Position numbers and translations under genes: made by a program. From JBBITW01 sp037440525 (lineage in GTDB: Bacteria; Desulfobacterota; BSN033; UBA1163), in NCBI GenBank assembly GCA_037440525.1, contig JBBITW010000150.1, positions 1 to 8,442 on the forward strand: 8,442 bases of DNA, written 5' to 3'. Numbering within the stretch: the stretch's first letter is position 1; every line of letters begins with the position of its first letter. Positions 5,332 through 8,442 of the stretch are shown piece after piece. Under the pieces are notes generated by a model, which was not told the DNA's origin, made no database searches, and saw only the letters and a program-made list of their open reading frames with translations.

Positions 5332-6708
5332 TTAATTTTCTTTCGGTATTTTAATTTGATATTTATTAATTCTGTTTATGAGCATCTTTCGAGTTATTCC
5401 AAGAAGTCTTGATGCCTTCTCTTGATTCCAATTCACCTCTTTTAATTTACTTATAATCCACTTTTTTTCAAGATCTGAAACCATCTTGGGGAGATTTATT
5501 TTCCCATCTATTTTTGACGGACTTTCTCTATATGAAAATAGGGACGAAGGAAGATCATTTAGGGTGATTGTATTTCTCTCACAGAATAGAATCATCTGTT
5601 GGATCACATTTGCCAGTTCCCTGATATTGCCAGGCCACGAAAATGCCTTTAATTGATCCATAACCTCAGGTTCTATTCTAACAGGGGTTTTCTCTTTATG
5701 GTATTTTTTTAGAAAATAATTGACCAGAAGGGGAATATCAGAAACCCTCTCCCTCAATGGTGGAATGTTAATAGGAACGACACTTAGTCTGTAATAAAGG
5801 TCCTCTCTGAAATTTCCTTTTTCTACCTCCTTTTTTAAATCTCGATTTGTGGTAGAGATGATCCGTACATCCACCTTAATCGGCTGACTATCGCCAACCT
5901 TTTCAAATTCCTTCTCCTCTATAACCCGGAGGAGTGTCTTTTGTAAATGGAGTGGAACCTCTCCAATTTCATCAAGGATCAATGTTCCTTTATCTGCGGC
6001 CTGGAAACGACCTATAGTCTCCTTGACTGCCCCTGTAAAGGCCCCTTTGGTATGACCGAATAATTCAGTGGTAATGAGGGTTTCTGTAAGAGCCCCACAA
6101 TTTATATTGACCAGGGGCCTCTCTCTCCTCGAGCTGTGATAATGAATTGTCTTTGCAATCAAGTCTTTACCCGTTCCACTCTCTCCTTGAATAAGCACAT
6201 TGGTATCGGTATCTGCCACTCTTCTGATAATATCAAATATCTCTAACATCTTTGGATGATTACCAACGATGTTTGGAAAGGAATATTTTTCACTGACCTC
6301 CTTTCGAAGGAAATCGATTTCCCTCTCCATCTCCTGCGTTTTGAGTGCCTGGCGGATAATAGTGAAAAATCTTTCAAGATTGTTGAAGATAGGTTTTTCA
6401 AAAAAGTAGAATGCCCCCTTTTTTAAGGCCTCTACTGCCATGGAGACCGATCCAAAAGCTGTGATGATAATGACAGGAATATTTGAATCGATCTTTTTAA
6501 TCTCTGATAGAAGATCCATCCCTGATATATCAGGCATTCGTTCATCCGTTATTACGAGATCTATTAGATTCTTTTGAAGCTTCTCCAGCGCCTCCTTTCC
6601 ATTCGAGGCAGTAATGGGATAAAATCCTTCGTCCGCGATGACTTCGGATATCCCGAATAAGGAATGTGGTTCATCATCAACTATTAAGATAGAAGGTTTT
6701 CTTTCCAT
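5332..6708 (-). CDS. NtrC-family response regulator, sigma-54-dependent (REC-AAA+-Fis HTH, gene B)
   Basis: A 458-residue protein from the second of two adjacent ATGs (6708). GGAGG lies 6 nt before it, but only 3 nt before the first ATG (6711). Numbered from the second ATG: a receiver at about 5-120 with the acidic pair D11-D12, phosphoacceptor D55 (ITDERMPD), T83 and K105; AAA+ at about 145-375 with Walker A GESGTGKD (175-182), GAFTGA (222-227), Walker B LILDE (D246-E247), sensor I TTN and arginine fingers in FREDLYYRL; a C-terminal Fis-type HTH (about 425-450, NWNQEKASRLLGITRKMLI). All catalytic positions are present, so it should be a phosphorylation-controlled activator of sigma-54 promoters. 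It overlaps the stop of A, and A is the natural cognate kinase. Its recognition helix (GITRKMLINRI) differs from that of E and F, so its DNA targets probably differ. Confidence 0.96.
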   Translation of the reverse strand: MERKPSILIVDDEPHSLFGISEVIADEGFYPITASNGKEALEKLQKNLIDLVITDERMPDISGMDLLSEIKKIDSNIPVIIITAFGSVSMAVEALKKGAFYFFEKPIFNNLERFFTIIRQALKTQEMEREIDFLRKEVSEKYSFPNIVGNHPKMLEIFDIIRRVADTDTNVLIQGESGTGKDLIAKTIHYHSSRRERPLVNINCGALTETLITTELFGHTKGAFTGAVKETIGRFQAADKGTLILDEIGEVPLHLQKTLLRVIEEKEFEKVGDSQPIKVDVRIISTTNRDLKKEVEKGNFREDLYYRLSVVPINIPPLRERVSDIPLLVNYFLKKYHKEKTPVRIEPEVMDQLKAFSWPGNIRELANVIQQMILFCERNTITLNDLPSSLFSYRESPSKIDGKINLPKMVSDLEKKWIISKLKEVNWNQEKASRLLGITRKMLINRINKYQIKIPKEN

Positions 6709-7802
6709 CATCTACCTCCAAAAATATGTGTTGTCGGTAGTTCAATCCTGATGGTCGTCCCTTTCTCTTCCTGACTTTCAATTTCAATCTTTCCCCTGTG
6801 TCGTTCCGTGATAATCCTTTTACAGATAGCCAATCCCAGACCGGTTCCCCTTTGTTTTGTTGTAAAAAATGGTTTAAATATAGAGGCCATATTTTCCTTG
6901 CTAATCCCGACCCCATTATCGTTGAATGTGATTTGAACATAACCGGGGTTGTTCTTATTATGAGAGGTTTTGATGATAAGCTCACCCCCATTGGGCATTG
7001 CATCAAGTGAATTTTTAATGATATTTAAAAATGCCTGTTTTATCTCTTCATAATTGGCATAAATCTTTGGAAGACCAGCAGACTTCTTCAAAGTGATCTT
7101 AATCCTTTTTGAAAACAAATCAAACATATGGGATACAATATCGATTACAACTGAAATCACTTCATTTATGTCTATCTCACTGAAACGGATATAATTTGGA
7201 GGGCGAACAAAATTCAAACATTCCTGAACAAAGTTATTGAGATATTGAACCTCATCCTCTATGATCTTTATTGATTGTCTTAGAAAATCATCTTTTGAAT
7301 CTGATCGCCTTCTAATGATTGTCAAAGCACCCTGGATTGCATGGAGGGGATTTCTAATCTCATGTGCAAAAAAGGGGAAAAACCTTTCAAGAGAGGAATA
7401 CTGATTAAGATTTCTATCCTCAATCTGGGCATCACGAATTTCTAAGGCATTCTCTACAGATTTTAAAAGGACTTCAGTTTCTATAGGCTTTGATAAGAAA
7501 TCTATTGCCCCTTTCCTCATCAGATCCACCGCAACCTGCTCTCCCCCATAACCAGTAACCACAACAACTGCAATATCTTTATCAATTTCTTTCAATCTTT
7601 TCAGTACTTCTTCACCAGAAATATCAGGCAACTTCAGATCGAGAAGAACAAGTTCTGGAACATCTTCCAAGGCCTTTTCAATTGCACCCTTTCCATCAAG
7701 GGCAATGGATAGCTGAAAATCTTTACTTTCTAAAACTTTCCTCATTAATTCTATGATATCCCTGTCGTCATCAACGACCAATATTTTTCTTCTTTCACCC
7801 AT
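6708..7802 (-). CDS. Receiver-histidine kinase, cytoplasmic (REC-HisKA-HATPase, gene A)
   Basis: A 364-residue protein from the ATG at 7802, where the receiver begins immediately. An upstream TTG at 7844 would add 14 unconvincing residues. Domains: an N-terminal receiver (5-120) with D11-D13, phosphoacceptor D55 (LLDLKLPD), T83 and K105; a linker; HisKA with H147 in FAHEIRNPLHAI; HATPase_c with the N box (N260, N264), G1 box DNGVGI (295-300), F box FKPFFTTK and G2 box GTGLGL. All are intact, so it should autophosphorylate and phosphorylate B, whose start overlaps its stop codon. It has no membrane segment, periplasmic sensor or PAS domain. Input probably arrives as phosphate on its own receiver from another kinase, making it a relay step. 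No good ribosome binding site precedes 7802. A weak sigma-70-like promoter (TTGATA at 7839-7844 and TAAAAT at 7814-7819, 19-bp spacer) is possible. Confidence 0.94.
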   Translation of the reverse strand: MGERRKILVVDDDRDIIELMRKVLESKDFQLSIALDGKGAIEKALEDVPELVLLDLKLPDISGEEVLKRLKEIDKDIAVVVVTGYGGEQVAVDLMRKGAIDFLSKPIETEVLLKSVENALEIRDAQIEDRNLNQYSSLERFFPFFAHEIRNPLHAIQGALTIIRRRSDSKDDFLRQSIKIIEDEVQYLNNFVQECLNFVRPPNYIRFSEIDINEVISVVIDIVSHMFDLFSKRIKITLKKSAGLPKIYANYEEIKQAFLNIIKNSLDAMPNGGELIIKTSHNKNNPGYVQITFNDNGVGISKENMASIFKPFFTTKQRGTGLGLAICKRIITERHRGKIEIESQEEKGTTIRIELPTTHIFGGR

Positions 7803-7883
7803 ATGCTTAAAATATTTTATCCAAAATGAGCAAACTTTTATCAAAAGCCTTTTTTACCATCTAAATTGGGCGATTCCAAATTT

Positions 7884-7911
7884 TCATTACGAGGCGAAGC
7901 CGAAATAATCT
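7884..7911 (+). repeat. Palindromic intergenic repeat, variant ATTA/TAAT
   Basis: A member of the TCATTNCGAG...AATCT repeat family. The outer arms ATTA (7886-7889) and TAAT pair, and an inner GGC-GAA-GCC stem sits between them. It is the most diverged copy in the window and is followed 9 bases later by a second copy. Confidence 0.6.
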
Positions 7912-7920
7912 CTTCCAAAT

Positions 7921-7947
7921 TGTCATTTCGAGCGGAGCGAGAAATCT
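7921..7947 (+). repeat. Palindromic intergenic repeat, variant ATTTC/GAAAT
   Basis: TGTCATTTCGAGCGGAGCGA followed by GAAATCT. It matches the outer part of the terminal repeat (8395-8421). The arm differs by a C-to-T change on one side and the compensating G-to-A change on the other, which keeps the stem paired. It is in direct orientation relative to the right terminal repeat. Confidence 0.7.
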
Positions 7948-7953
7948 AAGAAA

Positions 7954-8029
7954 TTGCTAAGCTCTTCGGTTTCGCAACGACTTCGTCGGATTGCCACGTC
8001 CCCCGCATCAAGTCCAGGAGGATCGCAAT
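7954..8029 (+). repeat. Nested TTGC/GCAA and ATTGC/GCAAT repeat remnants
   Basis: TTGC (7954-7957) pairs with GCAA (7974-7977). ATTGC (7990-7994) pairs with GCAAT (8025-8029) around a 30-base insert. The ends resemble the GATTGC...GCAATGAC form of the same repeat family. It looks like a mosaic of partial copies and shows no gene. Confidence 0.4.
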
Positions 8030-8051
8030 GACTTATAAATCTCTATCCAAA

Positions 8052-8080
8052 GCGGATCCGCCTTTAACGGAAAGGCTTTT
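8052..8080 (+). terminator. Palindrome plus terminator-like hairpin
   Basis: A perfect palindrome GCGGATCCGC (8052-8061) abuts GCCTTT-AACGG-AAAGGC (8060-8076), a 6-bp stem followed by TTTT on the plus strand. The shape suits a weak rightward terminator, but no plus-strand gene precedes it, so it may only be a repeat remnant. Confidence 0.3.
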
Positions 8081-8273
8081 AGTAAAAAAATAGCTCAATT
8101 TAGGTAACAGTAATTACAATTTTGACTTACATTCACCCCCAATTTAAAGTGTTTTAAAAATATTTTACCAAAAAAATTTTTTTGTTCAATAGAAAAATTT
8201 ATAAAAGGGTAATGCATCACTGAAGCGGAGAATTTAGTGATTTGGCAGGGATGTTAGGGGAAATATTTGGAAA

Positions 8274-8320
8274 GCCTCCTTAAAAAGGAGAATGACCAAA
8301 TTTCCCTCCCTTTTTAAGGC
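8274..8320. repeat. Imperfect inverted repeat CCTCCTTAAAAAGGAG / CTCCCTTTTTAAGGC
   Basis: The arms at 8274-8290 and 8306-8320 can pair with a 2-base bulge. The first arm is itself a hairpin, CTCCTT-AAA-AAGGAG (8276-8290). Neither arm is followed by a T run on either strand, so this is probably a structural intergenic repeat rather than a terminator. It overlaps the inner edge of the right terminal repeat. Confidence 0.45.
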
Positions 8321-8421
8321 TATTTCGCAATGAGGGGTATGTCATGTTTGTCATTCCGAGCTTCCTTTTTCTGTCATTCCGAGTCTTCTTTCTCTGTCAT
8401 TCCGAGCGAAGCGAGGAATCT
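8298..8421. repeat. Right copy of the ~125-bp inverted repeat
   Basis: It is the inverted counterpart of 6-130. TGTCATTCCGAG occurs three times at a 23-base period (8349-8360, 8372-8383, 8395-8406), bounded by CGAAGCGAGGAATCT (8407-8421). The inner tail is CGCAATGAGGGGTATGTC (8326-8343), with AAATTTCCCTC (8298-8308) beyond it. Only 21 bases remain outside it, so target-site duplications cannot be judged. Confidence 0.85.
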
Positions 8422-8442
8422 ATAGAATTCAAACCCTTATAA

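Larger units (their letters stand above)
7803..8297. other. Gene-free upstream region with repeats and hairpins
   Basis: No convincing coding region is seen on either strand between the start of A and the right terminal repeat. The region holds four palindromic repeat variants (7884-8029), a perfect GCGGATCCGC palindrome, a hairpin with a short T run (8060-8080), and an imperfect hairpin ATCACTGAA/TTTAGTGAT (8216-8241). A weak rightward sigma-70-like pair is also present, TTGACT (8122-8127) and TAAAGT (8145-8150), with a 17-bp spacer. It would read out of the window and is unsupported. Confidence 0.6.

Noticed and set aside
6677..7006. Second minus-strand open frame (109 codons) overlapping the 3' end of gene A
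   Set aside because: It is an out-of-frame shadow of the HATPase domain of A, whose motifs are complete in the other frame.
7815..7850. Sigma-54 promoter upstream of gene A (TTTGATAAAAGTTTGC)
   Set aside because: A TTTGC -12 element is present with correct spacing, but the -24 GG is TG and GGCA is missing.
8240..8260. Rightward sigma-54 promoter (TTTGGCAGGGATGTTAGG)
   Set aside because: The -24 element matches, but the -12 element reads TTAG instead of TTGC, and no gene follows within the window.

Overview
The window looks like a regulatory island from an AT-rich (by eye, GC in the mid-30s %), Gram-negative-type bacterium that uses sigma-54. Three enhancer-binding-protein (EBP) type AAA+ genes lie within 7 kb, and the intergenic DNA carries GTCATTCCGAGCGAAGCGAGGAATC-type repeats. 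This would fit an uncultured relative of Desulfobacterota, Nitrospirota or similar candidate phyla. The lineage is an inference; no marker gene is present.

All seven genes lie on the minus strand, so transcription runs from right to left. (A) 6708-7802: soluble receiver-histidine kinase. (B) 5332-6708: overlapping, complete NtrC-type sigma-54 activator (REC-AAA+-Fis HTH). (C) 4316-5155: receiver-like domain fused to a degenerate GGDEF domain. (D) 3605-4090: stand-alone receiver-like protein, a close paralogue of C's N-terminal half. (E) 1786-3480: GAF-AAA+-HTH sigma-54 activator with all catalytic motifs. (F) 609-1592: paralogue of E without the GAF domain and with almost every catalytic and sigma-54-contacting motif altered. 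(G) 192-605: stand-alone degenerate GGDEF-like protein, translationally coupled to F. No metabolic, transport, structural or mobility gene is visible.

Two parent/derivative pairs sit side by side. C-to-D lost the GGDEF-like half, and E-to-F lost the GAF domain plus catalytic competence. Each shortened derivative, D and F(-G), is preceded by a well-spaced sigma-54 -24/-12 promoter candidate (4104-4121 and 1609-1626). I found no comparably good site in front of the parents. A terminator-like hairpin (1737-1782) separates E from F. A CCAAAAGG inverted-repeat cluster (4218-4305) lies about 110-200 bp upstream of the D promoter, where enhancers normally sit. E and F share an identical 13-residue stretch across the HTH recognition helix.

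The most interesting reading is a self-contained sigma-54 circuit. Active EBPs (E, perhaps B) would switch on D and F-G, and F would be a pseudo-EBP that feeds back by occupying the same enhancers or poisoning hexamers. The motif losses are read directly from the sequence; the circuit is inference.

The ends (6-130 and 8298-8421) are imperfect copies of one repeat in inverted orientation, so the island is bracketed by roughly 125-bp inverted repeats. The 640 bp upstream of A holds no gene, only further palindromic repeats and hairpins.
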